Below the pieces are notes generated by a model. It saw only the letters and a program-made list of their open reading frames with translations, was not told the DNA's origin and did no database searches. A stretch of 37,827 nt of DNA from an uncultured Granulosicoccaceae bacterium (lineage in GTDB: Bacteria > Pseudomonadota > Gammaproteobacteria > Granulosicoccales > Granulosicoccaceae). The translations under genes and the position numbers were made by a program. This document shows positions 1 to 8,115 of this stretch, one piece after another. Position 1 is the stretch's first letter. The number at the start of each line of letters is the position of its first letter. The stretch is from assembly GCA_937928685.1 (NCBI GenBank), contig CALGJU010000142.1:1-37827 (forward strand), in the 5' to 3' direction.

Positions 1-287
1 CACAGCGAATTTTTTCTTTTTGCAAATATCAATAAGTATTCGACGCAAGAAGAAAATCCACTGTGAAATCAAATCTCTACACGATACGCTCGCCACATCA
101 TGAATAATCCGGGCTAAAGCGTTACCTGGGTCGCAACTCAATCAAAGTATCTAAAGAAAGCGCTCAAGCAATTACTCAGCGTAATTTCTGTACGATATAG
201 CTATATTTCATAACTTCTAAATCTTGGCAAACTTCGGCCGTTATGGCTTTGTAACACCCCTAAGCTCTAACGCAAAGACCGGTATCA
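1..287. other. Intergenic region upstream of the Amt fusion gene
   Basis: No coding sequence, RNA gene or clear repeat is visible here. The stretch is AT-rich in its first half and presumably carries the promoter of the gene starting at 288. No strong inverted repeat or NtrC/sigma-54-type element (GG-N10-GC) stood out, so nitrogen control of the Amt fusion is not supported by what I can see. Confidence 0.5.
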
Positions 288-3200
288 ATGATTGAAACCA
301 TAGACACTATATGGCTCACCATAGCCACATTTCTCGTCTTACTGATGCAAGCCGGTTTTCTTCTTCTGGAAGGTGGGCGGGTTCGATCCAAAAATTCAAT
401 CAATGTAGCGCAAAAAAACGCCAGTGACCTAGCCGTGTCGTGGGTGTGCTTTATGAGCTTTGGCTTTCTCATCATGTTTGGTGCCTATGCACCAATGACA
501 GAAGTGAGACAGGCGATTGATCAGTCGCCAAGCCCGATGGAATTTTTATATCAACTTGCCTTTTGTGCCACAGCTGCAAGTATCATCTCGGGCGCGGTGG
601 CGGAACGGATTACTTTCCGCGCTTACCTGGCATTGACTGTAGTGGTATCCGGCTTCATCTACCCTCTGGTTGGTCGAATGATCTGGGGCGATATGTTCAA
701 CTATGAAGTCACTGCATGGCTTTACGAGCGCGGCTTCAGAGATTTCGCGGGCTCAACAGTAGTACACGGTACCGGCGCATGGGTAGGTCTTACCGCGCTG
801 TTAATGCTTGGCTCGCGCACCGGACGTTTTGATAAAAACGGTAAACCCACCGTTATGCAGGGCCACAGCTCTGTCTTGTCACTGGCTGGAATTCTACTTC
901 TGCTTTTCTGTTGGCTGGGCTTTAATGGTGGATCGATCTCACCTTCTAATCCGCTGTTACAGCGTGTGCTTCTCAACACGCTGACAGCCGCTGCATTCGG
1001 GTCGTTAGCCGGTATGTTCATAGGCGCCTGGATTGATAAAGGAGTATTCAACCCAACTCGAATATGCAACGGCATTATCGGTGGTCTTGTCGCCTGTACA
1101 GCCGCTGTGAATGTTATGTCAACGATTGAAGCTATTTTTATTGGCGCTTTCGGTGGTGTGATTGCAACCTACTGCGGCGAACTTCTTCTGGTGAAGTGCA
1201 AACTTGATGATCCGATAGACGTCGTAGCAACCCATGGTATCGCCGGGGTATTCGGAACCTTATCTGTTGCTTTTGTCGGACCAGTGTCAGCACTGCCTAC
1301 CGGCTCAAGACTGAGCCAGTTTGGTGTGCAGCTTGGCGGAGTTATCCTGGTTTTCACCTGCGTATGTCTTGCTGCATATCTGGCGCTGACACTTATCGGG
1401 AAATTCACCAGCCTCAGAGTCTCTGTGCAGGATGAGAAGATTGGCCTGAATTATACCGAACACGGTGAATCTATTGGATCAGAGCGCCTGCAAAGAGCAC
1501 TGGAATCTCACATCACGGGCCAGGTGGGCTTTGGTGCACCGCTCGACGTAGCAAGTAATGACGAAAACTCCGAGCTAGCAGCCTCGATGAATGCACTGCT
1601 CACAAAGCACGAAGAAGCAAAGAAACAGATACGCCTTTCGGAGAAGCGATTCCAGCACTTTGCCCAGACATCATCAAACTGGCTGTGGGAGACAAACCTC
1701 GACTTAGAGTTTACGTTCTTCAGTGCAAACTCCAAGGACAACAATCACAACGAACTTGCGAACGTGCTTACCAGGCCATTTCTGGATATATTAAAAATAG
1801 AAGAACAAGACGAACAGCACGTACGACGTAATGTGGCAGAGCGCAAAGCCACCGGGGCGTTTGAAGCCCGCCTGCAATTCAACGATCAACCGGGTGCAGC
1901 ACTGGTTGAAGTTCGAGGCGTACCCTATTACACACAACGCGGCGATTTTGAAGGTTACCGCGGAACCATCAGCGACATTACTCCTCGTAAAGCCGCAGAG
2001 AATCGCGCTGTATTCTTATCTATGCACGATGATCTAACCGGACTGCTCAATCGTAGAGCGTTAAATGACAGACTACCGGGAATACTGGCTGCCTCTGATC
2101 AAAGTGGACTGACTGCTGTTATTGCAGGCGTTGATCTGGATGGCTTTAAAGCAGTCAATGACAACTACGGGCACAATGCTGGTGACGCCCTGCTGAAAGA
2201 AGTAGCAGAACGATTAGAAGGTGTTCGCAGACCAGATGATCTGGTGTTTCGAACTGGTGGAGATGAGTTTGTTGTTGTTCTTACCGGCTTTGATCCTGAA
2301 CATGCAAGGCAGCAGGCTGAAACGATTTGCAATCGGATCATCGCCGAAGTCAGCAAGCCATTTATGATTGACACCAACTCCACACAGGTCAGTGCGAGTA
2401 TAGGCATCGCGCTGCATCCGGAGCACAGCAACATCGGTGACAATTTAGCCCGACTTGCCGACCTGGCTCTCTATGCCGCAAAAGCCCAGGGAAAATCACA
2501 GGTAATTACTTTCGACCCATCGATGGATGCCGAAGCGCAACGCAGGTTTGCCCTTGAGCGGGATCTGCGCATCGCGATAGATGAACAACAGTTTTACCTG
2601 ATGTACCAGCCACTGATAGATACAAAAACCGAACAGCTCCTGGGCTTTGAAGCGCTGATTCGCTGGTCCCACCCTGAACACGGTGAGATACCACCGGGGG
2701 ATTTCATCTTCGTTGCAGAGCAGCTGCATATTATGGATGAGATTGGTGAATATGTATTGCGAGAGGCATGTCAGTTTGCCGCTCACTGGACAAGCAAAAC
2801 AGGCGAGGCCCCGACTATCGCGGTCAACGTCTCACCAGATCAGTTACGCGGCACAGAGTTCACAGCATTGGTACAAACAGTGTTAACTGAAACAGGTCTT
2901 TCTCCAGCCCGCCTGGAACTCGAAATCACAGAAGATGTACTGGTCAGTGACTTCGACCTGATGAAAGACAAGTTACTCGCACTGCGTGATCTGGGGGTGG
3001 CAATAGCCGTTGATGACTTCGGCAGCGGCCAAACCTCCTTAAGGTACCTTAACCACCTGCCCGTTTCGAAGTTAAAAATTGATCGATCATTTATTCGACA
3101 CCTAAGTGGCGACCCCAAGGCAGCGGACATCACTCGCTCCATTGTTGATCTCGGGCACAAACTAGGCGTCTCCGTACTGGCAGAAGGGGTTGAGGAAAAT

Positions 3201-3338
3201 AATCAACTACAAATACTGAAGAACTGGGACTGCGACCAGGTACAAGGATTCCTGTTTTCAAAGCCTGTGTACGCAGATGCGGTAGATGCATTGATACAAT
3301 ATGATCAGATCGAACAGAAAAAGGCGGTGGGCGAGTAA
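288..3338 (+). CDS. Ammonium transporter domain fused to PAS, GGDEF and EAL domains
   Basis: This 1016-residue inner-membrane protein joins an Amt/Mep/Rh channel to cyclic-di-GMP enzymes. Residues about 5-390 are Amt: the N-terminal MQAGFLLLEGG stretch, the AERITF motif, FAGSTVVHG with the first pore histidine, GFNGGS, and DVVATHG with the second pore histidine. A PAS/PAC-like segment follows at about 445-580. The GGDEF domain (about 585-745) has an intact GGDEF at 657-661 and an RPDD product-inhibition site five residues before it. The EAL domain (about 760-1000) has EAL at 788-790 and the expected VNVSPDQL, ITEDVL, DDFGSG, KLKIDRSFI, AEGVEE and QGFLFSKP motifs, so both enzymatic domains look competent. 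Amt proteins fused to signalling domains are known in other bacteria. Here I infer an ammonium sensor controlling cyclic-di-GMP synthesis or breakdown. No glnK lies next to it. The ATG at 288 gives a complete first transmembrane helix. Confidence 0.93.
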   Translation: MIETIDTIWLTIATFLVLLMQAGFLLLEGGRVRSKNSINVAQKNASDLAVSWVCFMSFGFLIMFGAYAPMTEVRQAIDQSPSPMEFLYQLAFCATAASIISGAVAERITFRAYLALTVVVSGFIYPLVGRMIWGDMFNYEVTAWLYERGFRDFAGSTVVHGTGAWVGLTALLMLGSRTGRFDKNGKPTVMQGHSSVLSLAGILLLLFCWLGFNGGSISPSNPLLQRVLLNTLTAAAFGSLAGMFIGAWIDKGVFNPTRICNGIIGGLVACTAAVNVMSTIEAIFIGAFGGVIATYCGELLLVKCKLDDPIDVVATHGIAGVFGTLSVAFVGPVSALPTGSRLSQFGVQLGGVILVFTCVCLAAYLALTLIGKFTSLRVSVQDEKIGLNYTEHGESIGSERLQRALESHITGQVGFGAPLDVASNDENSELAASMNALLTKHEEAKKQIRLSEKRFQHFAQTSSNWLWETNLDLEFTFFSANSKDNNHNELANVLTRPFLDILKIEEQDEQHVRRNVAERKATGAFEARLQFNDQPGAALVEVRGVPYYTQRGDFEGYRGTISDITPRKAAENRAVFLSMHDDLTGLLNRRALNDRLPGILAASDQSGLTAVIAGVDLDGFKAVNDNYGHNAGDALLKEVAERLEGVRRPDDLVFRTGGDEFVVVLTGFDPEHARQQAETICNRIIAEVSKPFMIDTNSTQVSASIGIALHPEHSNIGDNLARLADLALYAAKAQGKSQVITFDPSMDAEAQRRFALERDLRIAIDEQQFYLMYQPLIDTKTEQLLGFEALIRWSHPEHGEIPPGDFIFVAEQLHIMDEIGEYVLREACQFAAHWTSKTGEAPTIAVNVSPDQLRGTEFTALVQTVLTETGLSPARLELEITEDVLVSDFDLMKDKLLALRDLGVAIAVDDFGSGQTSLRYLNHLPVSKLKIDRSFIRHLSGDPKAADITRSIVDLGHKLGVSVLAEGVEENNQLQILKNWDCDQVQGFLFSKPVYADAVDALIQYDQIEQKKAVGE

Positions 3339-3430
3339 CGCATTGACATAGCGCTTACTAAGGCAGTGTTACAACAGCGACTGGCGCTGTTCATCACGCC
3401 TTCAATCTGAAATAATTCACGCTCTATTCA

Positions 3431-4486
3431 TTGCGGCCTGAATGTAAGCCGTTTCAGTCTTTATCAGAGCCTACCACTATCAACCCAACCGCAAACAGCA
3501 GTTCTGAGCCCAACAGTGTTAAACCCGGCATTGCCAAGTGTACGCTGGTCGCGCTATCAGGATTTGCAGTCTTCTCGGCTCACGATGCACTGATAAAAGC
3601 ACTTCCGGACTACTCTGTTTTTCAGATTGGTTTCTTTTCAGTGCTGTTTAGCTTTGTTCCGTTCACTCTTTTTTTAGCAGTAAGCCGTAAAGAATTTTCG
3701 CTGCGACCCAAAAATACTAAACTCGTGGCGATCAGATGCGCATCGATTCTGGGATCAATGCTATTTGCGTTTTATGCGTTCCGAAATCTGCCGTTCACAC
3801 AGGTATACGCACTTATCTTCTCAGCTCCGTTGATCATCACTGTGTTGGCTATTCCGATACTGGGTGAGAAAGTAAAACTATTCAGATGGATGGCCATACT
3901 GATCGGATTTTCGGGCGTAATAGTAGTGCTGGGCGCTCAGTTTGGATCACTTGGCAAGGGACACATTGCAGGCATTCTCTGCGCTCTATGCAGCGCAACT
4001 ACGGCCGTGGTAACAAGAAAAATTGGCGCAAGCGAATCGACACTGACTTTAATTGTCTACCCACTATTAATTAACTTATCTGTCTGTGGACTGGCATTAA
4101 CAAAAGTGTACAAACCGATGCCCGGCATCGTACTTCTGGCTATGTGTGCTATTGGACTATTTGCCGTTATGGGTCAGAGCTTACTGATTTACGCGTATCG
4201 CAACGCACCGGCACAGTACATTGCACCGTTCCAGTACAGTCAGATGGTGTGGGCCGTGATCATTGGGATGATATTTTTTTCAGAAATTCCGCAACTCAAC
4301 ATACTGCTCGGAGCGTCTATTATTATTGCCTCGGGCATTCTAATTGTCTGGCGGGAAATGCAAGTTTCCTCCAACAAACCGATACTCAATACACGCAACT
4401 TCCGCTCTGTATCAGGACCACAAGCTTTCAGTCGAGAGTCAGACCGGAATGAGGTCAATGACGACCACCGTCATAAGGCAGAGTAG
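3431..4486 (+). CDS. DMT superfamily permease (EamA/RhaT type)
   Basis: This 351-residue integral membrane protein has about ten hydrophobic segments arranged as two EamA repeats, the usual drug/metabolite transporter layout. Recognisable EamA signatures are the FRNLPFTQVYALIFSAPLI stretch, the ILGEKVKLFRW motif closing helix 4, and the second-half equivalent APFQYSQMVWAVIIG followed by FFSEIPQ. The substrate cannot be told from sequence. The N-terminal 30 residues are polar and the frame has no early ATG, so TTG at 3431 is the most upstream start; no convincing ribosome-binding site precedes it and the true start could be slightly downstream. The C-terminus carries a 35-residue hydrophilic tail. 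It lies 92 bp after the Amt fusion on the same strand and converges with the hydrolase gene. Confidence 0.85.
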   Translation: MRPECKPFQSLSEPTTINPTANSSSEPNSVKPGIAKCTLVALSGFAVFSAHDALIKALPDYSVFQIGFFSVLFSFVPFTLFLAVSRKEFSLRPKNTKLVAIRCASILGSMLFAFYAFRNLPFTQVYALIFSAPLIITVLAIPILGEKVKLFRWMAILIGFSGVIVVLGAQFGSLGKGHIAGILCALCSATTAVVTRKIGASESTLTLIVYPLLINLSVCGLALTKVYKPMPGIVLLAMCAIGLFAVMGQSLLIYAYRNAPAQYIAPFQYSQMVWAVIIGMIFFSEIPQLNILLGASIIIASGILIVWREMQVSSNKPILNTRNFRSVSGPQAFSRESDRNEVNDDHRHKAE

Positions 4487-4517
4487 GTAAATTGCCAGTC
4501 ATTGGCATGAGACTACT

Positions 4518-5177
4518 TCAGTCGATGACAGCGGTTGTGAACTCAGCCGCCACCTGTGCTGATTCCTGATAAACATCCACCTCTGATTTTCTTGTGCGCT
4601 TAAGAATTTTAAAAGAATGGTCTGCGGTATCTAACCAATGCAACTTGCATTGACTGCCATGTTTTTCTATCTCACCTTGCAGTAATGACGGTTCTGCTAA
4701 TGCATCTCTGGTTCCACTGAGGAACAACATCGGCAGCTTTATATCTTTAAAGTGCTCTGCTCTTTGAGTTCCCGGCTTACCTGCCGGATGCAGTGGAAAT
4801 GAACACAGCACCAACCCGTGACAATCTACCAGGCCCTGTGCAGCAGCATGCGTTGCCATTCGACCACCGAAACTATGACCGCCAACAAACAGTGGCAGAT
4901 CGAGCCGTTCTTCCAGCACTTTGGCCGCCTGTACAATACACTCTACCGATACGTCTTTTGAATCTACCCGGTGGCGAGCCTGTTGCTTAAACGGAAAATT
5001 AAACCGCAGCGTGGCAATGCCAACTGTTGCAAATGCATTGGCCAGCGCTTCCATATGCACGTGTTTATGATCAGCACCCGCGCCATGAGCGAACAAAAGC
5101 GCAGCATGTGCCGAGTCATTTGTCTTTAAGGTTGCTGCTAACGGCCCGTGATTGGTGTCTAAATCGAATTCTGTCAT
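4518..5177 (-). CDS. Alpha/beta hydrolase, KANL3/Tex30-like
   Basis: This is a small 219-residue cytoplasmic alpha/beta hydrolase without a signal peptide. The catalytic triad is readable: nucleophile Ser102 in the elbow GGHSFGG, Asp158 in SGTRDAL and His187 in TADHSF. The early HGAGADHKHVHM segment matches the oxyanion-loop region typical of the KANL3/Tex30/dienelactone-hydrolase-like group. The physiological substrate is unknown. Its ATG overlaps the TAA of the upstream sulfotransferase gene by one base (TAATG), which indicates translational coupling and co-expression. The two enzymes may therefore act on related ester or sulfated metabolites, but that is inference. Confidence 0.85.
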   Translation of the reverse strand: MTEFDLDTNHGPLAATLKTNDSAHAALLFAHGAGADHKHVHMEALANAFATVGIATLRFNFPFKQQARHRVDSKDVSVECIVQAAKVLEERLDLPLFVGGHSFGGRMATHAAAQGLVDCHGLVLCSFPLHPAGKPGTQRAEHFKDIKLPMLFLSGTRDALAEPSLLQGEIEKHGSQCKLHWLDTADHSFKILKRTRKSEVDVYQESAQVAAEFTTAVID

Positions 5178-6103
5178 TACTCGCGCACTACTCCGAGTAC
5201 ATTAGGTAGCGCGCCTCTAAGGGCTGAGTAACTATTAAACCCGAGCGACTGACCTACTGTCTCTTGCCAAATATTATCCAGCGCGCGGCGCGTTTCTTCT
5301 GAGGGCATTGCACTGGCTTTGGCTTTACTGGCCACCTTGCCACTTGCCCCACCCGGTGGTAAGCCCCACACCGGATCCCGAATAGCTCGCAACACATGCT
5401 CATCAAACTGGTGGCTGTTGTTTAACATGTATTCGCGGGAACAGTTTTGCACCGCACATTGAAGTGTTGCGTCACTTATATTTAGTTCGAGAAAGTCAGC
5501 CACCACCTCAACAGCTTTATCTGGTGCGAGAAGCATGTCTTCATAACAAAGTACCAATGTGTCTTCACTGTCTATTCTGTGCCACCAGTCGACAAGATGA
5601 TCCCAGTGACGGCCCGCTGCAGATCCCTGCATATACAACGTGGCTGCAAACTCATCGATACTGATTGACCCCTGTTCAAACCACCAGCCTTCAAAGAAAC
5701 GATAGAACGAAGACAACACATTGACAGGATCACGAAACACCGTGATATATCGACCGCCCTTGGGCAGATCCTTATACAACAGATGACACTTGAACGATCT
5801 GAACCGGTAGGGCTGATCCGCGTGCGGATCAATATTCATATCAACCGCTGACTCAAGCCAGGGCACCACACAGCTGATTTCTTCAAAGTCGGTTGAACAC
5901 TCACTTCGCAACTGATGCACAATTTGCTGCATCCATGTGGTGCCGCTTTTTGAATAGGTAGAAATATATACATCATCGGGTCGTGTACGTAGTTCAGACA
6001 CCGCTGCAGCCGCTTCCGGGCTACGGAAGTTTGCCAGTCGCGCGCAAACCTCTTCTATATTGATCGGTCTGGACAACCCGTCAACACGCTCTTTACTGGT
6101 CAA
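5177..6103 (-). CDS. PAPS-dependent sulfotransferase (Sulfotransfer_1, SULT-like)
   Basis: This 308-residue soluble protein has the layout of cytosolic sulfotransferases, which move sulfate from PAPS to hydroxyl or amino groups of small acceptors. The 5'-phosphosulfate loop is YSKSGTTWMQQ (residues 50-60), the catalytic histidine is His107 in FKCHL (the KTHL position of animal SULTs), and the 3'-phosphate site is VFRDPVNVLSSF with Arg124. The C-terminal RKG-type motif is degenerate; PGGASGKVASK sits there instead. The frame starts with TTG at 6103, preceded by a good AAAGGGG ribosome-binding site, so TTG is probably the real start. It heads a two-gene unit with the overlapping alpha/beta hydrolase. 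The acceptor substrate cannot be predicted. Confidence 0.88.
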   Translation of the reverse strand: MTSKERVDGLSRPINIEEVCARLANFRSPEAAAAVSELRTRPDDVYISTYSKSGTTWMQQIVHQLRSECSTDFEEISCVVPWLESAVDMNIDPHADQPYRFRSFKCHLLYKDLPKGGRYITVFRDPVNVLSSFYRFFEGWWFEQGSISIDEFAATLYMQGSAAGRHWDHLVDWWHRIDSEDTLVLCYEDMLLAPDKAVEVVADFLELNISDATLQCAVQNCSREYMLNNSHQFDEHVLRAIRDPVWGLPPGGASGKVASKAKASAMPSEETRRALDNIWQETVGQSLGFNSYSALRGALPNVLGVVRE

Positions 6104-6209
6104 AAGCCACCCCTTTCTTCAAAATAAAGCAACCATACGGCCGTCCTCTGCGATTTGTACCACAGCGAAAGATTATGTGACAGCCTGATAAAACTCAAAT
6201 CGCTCTAAA

Positions 6210-6235
6210 GACAGGCGAAGCAGACAGGCGAAGCA
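6210..6235. repeat. Perfect 13-bp direct tandem duplication
   Basis: GACAGGCGAAGCA occurs twice back to back (6210-6222 and 6223-6235) just past the stop codon of the minus-strand lipoprotein gene. It looks like a simple local duplication; no function is suggested. Confidence 0.85.
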
Positions 6236-6243
6236 AATTCTGA

Positions 6244-6807
6244 CTATTGGCGGGCCAGCAACGCTCTGTTATCAGTCATCAGACCCTGATACTCGACTGT
6301 CATATGCTCAAACTGCCTGATCGGGTGAACGAGTTCGAGCCCGCTGGTATCACGCTCATTAAGGGTTGACGGAAAGGTGATTCCGAGAGACACCGGGCGT
6401 AGGGTATCTAAATCATCGCCAACGCCCAAGCCGCTTGTGAAGATTACCTCGCTCTTGCCACTTGCACAGGCATATGGCGAGCTTTCAACTACAGACCCCT
6501 GGTCAATCAGAAGCGTTTCCACGTGACCTGTAAGATTGCAATCACGACCGCTGTTCTGACCCGCCACCGACAAGGTGGCACTCCATCGACACGAGCGACC
6601 ACCAGCAATAACAGACATTTCACCGCTGTAGGTACCAATCATCTCTTTATAGATGGGCGACTCACAAACGCGATCAGTCCAATCGGTCGGCTGAATTACA
6701 GTGGAAATGGCACCTCGCATTGAGTCACCGGTTGAAGAACAGGCAGCCGCAGCGACCAGTGTCAAAATTGAAACAACCACCTTCCCGTTCAGTATTGTTT
6801 TGTTCAA
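6244..6807 (-). CDS. Putative outer-membrane lipoprotein of unknown function
   Basis: This 187-residue protein begins with a lipoprotein signal peptide: a basic start, the hydrophobic stretch VVVSILTLVAAAA, then lipobox AAAC with Cys23 followed by Ser-Ser, which favours outer-membrane sorting. The mature part has paired cysteines around CESPIYKEM, SCRW, DCNLTG and YACASG, suggesting disulfides, and many beta-prone segments. I do not recognise a family. The frame opens with TTG at 6807, preceded by GAGGAG about seven bases upstream, so TTG is likely the real start. It lies upstream of the sulfotransferase on the same strand with a 140-bp gap, so a separate transcript is possible. Confidence 0.7.
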   Translation of the reverse strand: MNKTILNGKVVVSILTLVAAAACSSTGDSMRGAISTVIQPTDWTDRVCESPIYKEMIGTYSGEMSVIAGGRSCRWSATLSVAGQNSGRDCNLTGHVETLLIDQGSVVESSPYACASGKSEVIFTSGLGVGDDLDTLRPVSLGITFPSTLNERDTSGLELVHPIRQFEHMTVEYQGLMTDNRALLARQ

Positions 6808-6830
6808 AGTTGGCTCCTCAAACTAAATTT

Positions 6831-6848
6831 ACCACGCCTCAACGTGGT
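6831..6848. promoter_or_regulatory. Inverted repeat in the upstream region of the lipoprotein gene
   Basis: ACCACG, a six-base loop, then CGTGGT forms a perfect 6-bp inverted repeat about 25 bases before the lipoprotein start. It could be an operator or a leader hairpin; short repeats like this also arise by chance. The rest of 6849-7090 shows no gene. Confidence 0.3.
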
Positions 6849-7090
6849 GTATCCACGTGACGCAAAGGCCAAATATTACTACGCTGCAAGCAAAATAAAG
6901 GCGCACTGCCTCTCATAAGATAGGCTTACTGACACACAGTTTTACCTCTACGATGGAACTTCCATTGCAATCGCGCCAACACCACTTAAGGCGCCTGCGG
7001 ATGTTAAAATCTGCAAAGCAAGTCGTGGATTTCATGCACCGTATGCTAAGTTAATTGCACACTCCTACCTTTAATAAGCAGGATTTCAAT

Positions 7091-7651
7091 ATGGTTGATC
7101 AAAGCAAAAGAAGAACGATAAAGTTTATCTCAGGCATCGGTGCTGCATCAATCGGCGGCGTCGCACTTGCGGGAACCACAAGTACTGCACTCACGGCTGA
7201 AGTAAAAAGTAACGCATCGAATTCGATCGATTCCGGCCTCTTCTCAGATCACCTGAAAATTCAGATAATCACTGGCAGAACGTCACCGGAAGATACCGTA
7301 ATATTCATCAATGACACCGATCAAAACATCGTAGTGCGAGAGTTTCTACCGCGATTTGTGGCCTTTGAAAATCAGATGATGGATCTCAACGCGATATGTG
7401 AAGCAGAAGAGTTAGTTATCAAGCCACAATATCCTGTCGCAAGCAAGCTCGCCCTCTGGGAAAACCTCGACCTGCTACCAACGACCAGTTACCTATGGGC
7501 AGACAATACGGCGATGGCGCTCAAAACACCCCACACCAGTGTCATTACTATCAACACAGTTGTGCTCGACGGTCGCGCATTGTTGACGCTTGATAAGCAA
7601 CAGCCGATCAGCGTACTCAGCACACTCAGCACACTCAGCACACTCAGCTAA
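7091..7651 (+). CDS. Tat-exported protein of unknown function with C-terminal Ser-Thr-Leu repeats
   Basis: The protein is 186 residues from the ATG at 7091, which has an AGCAGGA ribosome-binding site nine bases upstream; the longer frame from TTG 7055 is not supported. The N-terminus SKRRTIKFISG followed by a small, weakly hydrophobic Ala/Gly segment and ALTAEV resembles a twin-arginine signal peptide, so export of a folded protein is likely. The mature region is mainly beta-prone (LKIQIITG, TVIFINDTDQNIVVREF) and somewhat recalls the cupredoxin-like proteins that sit behind Tat signals. However, no Cys-His-Met copper set is clear, so I leave the function open. The C-terminus ends in STLSTLSTLS encoded by a 9-bp tandem repeat. 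Confidence 0.7.
   Translation: MVDQSKRRTIKFISGIGAASIGGVALAGTTSTALTAEVKSNASNSIDSGLFSDHLKIQIITGRTSPEDTVIFINDTDQNIVVREFLPRFVAFENQMMDLNAICEAEELVIKPQYPVASKLALWENLDLLPTTSYLWADNTAMALKTPHTSVITINTVVLDGRALLTLDKQQPISVLSTLSTLSTLS
7612..7647 (+). repeat. 9-bp tandem repeat at the 3' end of the Tat-protein gene
   Basis: The unit CACACTCAG occurs three times perfectly (7621-7647) and once degenerately (CGTACTCAG, 7612-7620), directly before the TAA. Because the unit is a multiple of three, copy changes would lengthen or shorten the Ser-Thr-Leu tail without shifting frame. Confidence 0.9.
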
Positions 7652-7690
7652 CGCGGATTATATCCAGCACAGATCGATACTCGTCTATCA

Positions 7691-7714
7691 TAACGGTGCA
7701 GACCAGCACCGTTA
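7691..7714 (+). promoter_or_regulatory. Perfect 9-bp hairpin in the leader of the small acidic protein gene
   Basis: TAACGGTGC, loop AGACCA, GCACCGTTA forms a perfect 9-bp stem. It lies 44-67 bases after the stop of the Tat-protein gene and ends 17 bases before the next start codon. There is no following T-run, so a classical intrinsic terminator is not supported. An operator, an mRNA-stabilising hairpin or a translational element remain possible. Confidence 0.55.
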
Positions 7715-7731
7715 GCCAAGAATAAATCGCG

Positions 7732-7959
7732 ATGACAGAAAAAGATAAAATAAGTGACGATGCGCTTCAGGCTTTAAAGATCGCTTTCACGTACATGCCA
7801 CGTGCTATCGAGGTAAACCGCTTCGATCACGGAGATAATTACGAAACGATCTTAGAGCATATTGAGGCCGTGCGGGAAATCCTGCTACTCAACGACACCG
7901 ACCCCGACGAAGTGTACGACGAGATCGATCCTGACTCAGTTCCCAACTCAAGTTATTAA
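7732..7959 (+). CDS. Small acidic protein of unknown function
   Basis: This 75-residue, strongly acidic, soluble protein has no signal peptide or membrane segment. The middle (ALKIAFTYMPRAIEVNRF, ETILEHIEAVREILL) is predicted helical, and the tail is Asp/Glu-rich (DTDPDEVYDEIDPDSV). Balanced codon use and a separate upstream hairpin suggest a real gene. No family is recognised. It could be a small regulatory or adaptor protein. Confidence 0.6.
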   Translation: MTEKDKISDDALQALKIAFTYMPRAIEVNRFDHGDNYETILEHIEAVREILLLNDTDPDEVYDEIDPDSVPNSSY

Positions 7960-8115
7960 GCCAGTACTGCGAGGCTCCAGCCTTACATCGGGCGCACCGG
8001 CAAGATGGCCCCAACACACAACATCGCTCGTATGATGTTACTTGTATAATCCAGGTTGATATCTCCTGAAGCTAGGCGCTAAACTCGATCAATCCTCCGG
8101 CACGATCGAAAGACC

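Noticed and set aside
3373-3391. AACAGCG/CGCTGTT hairpin after the Amt fusion as a terminator
   Set aside because: The 7-bp stem has no T-run in either direction. It may be incidental, so it is not annotated as a terminator.
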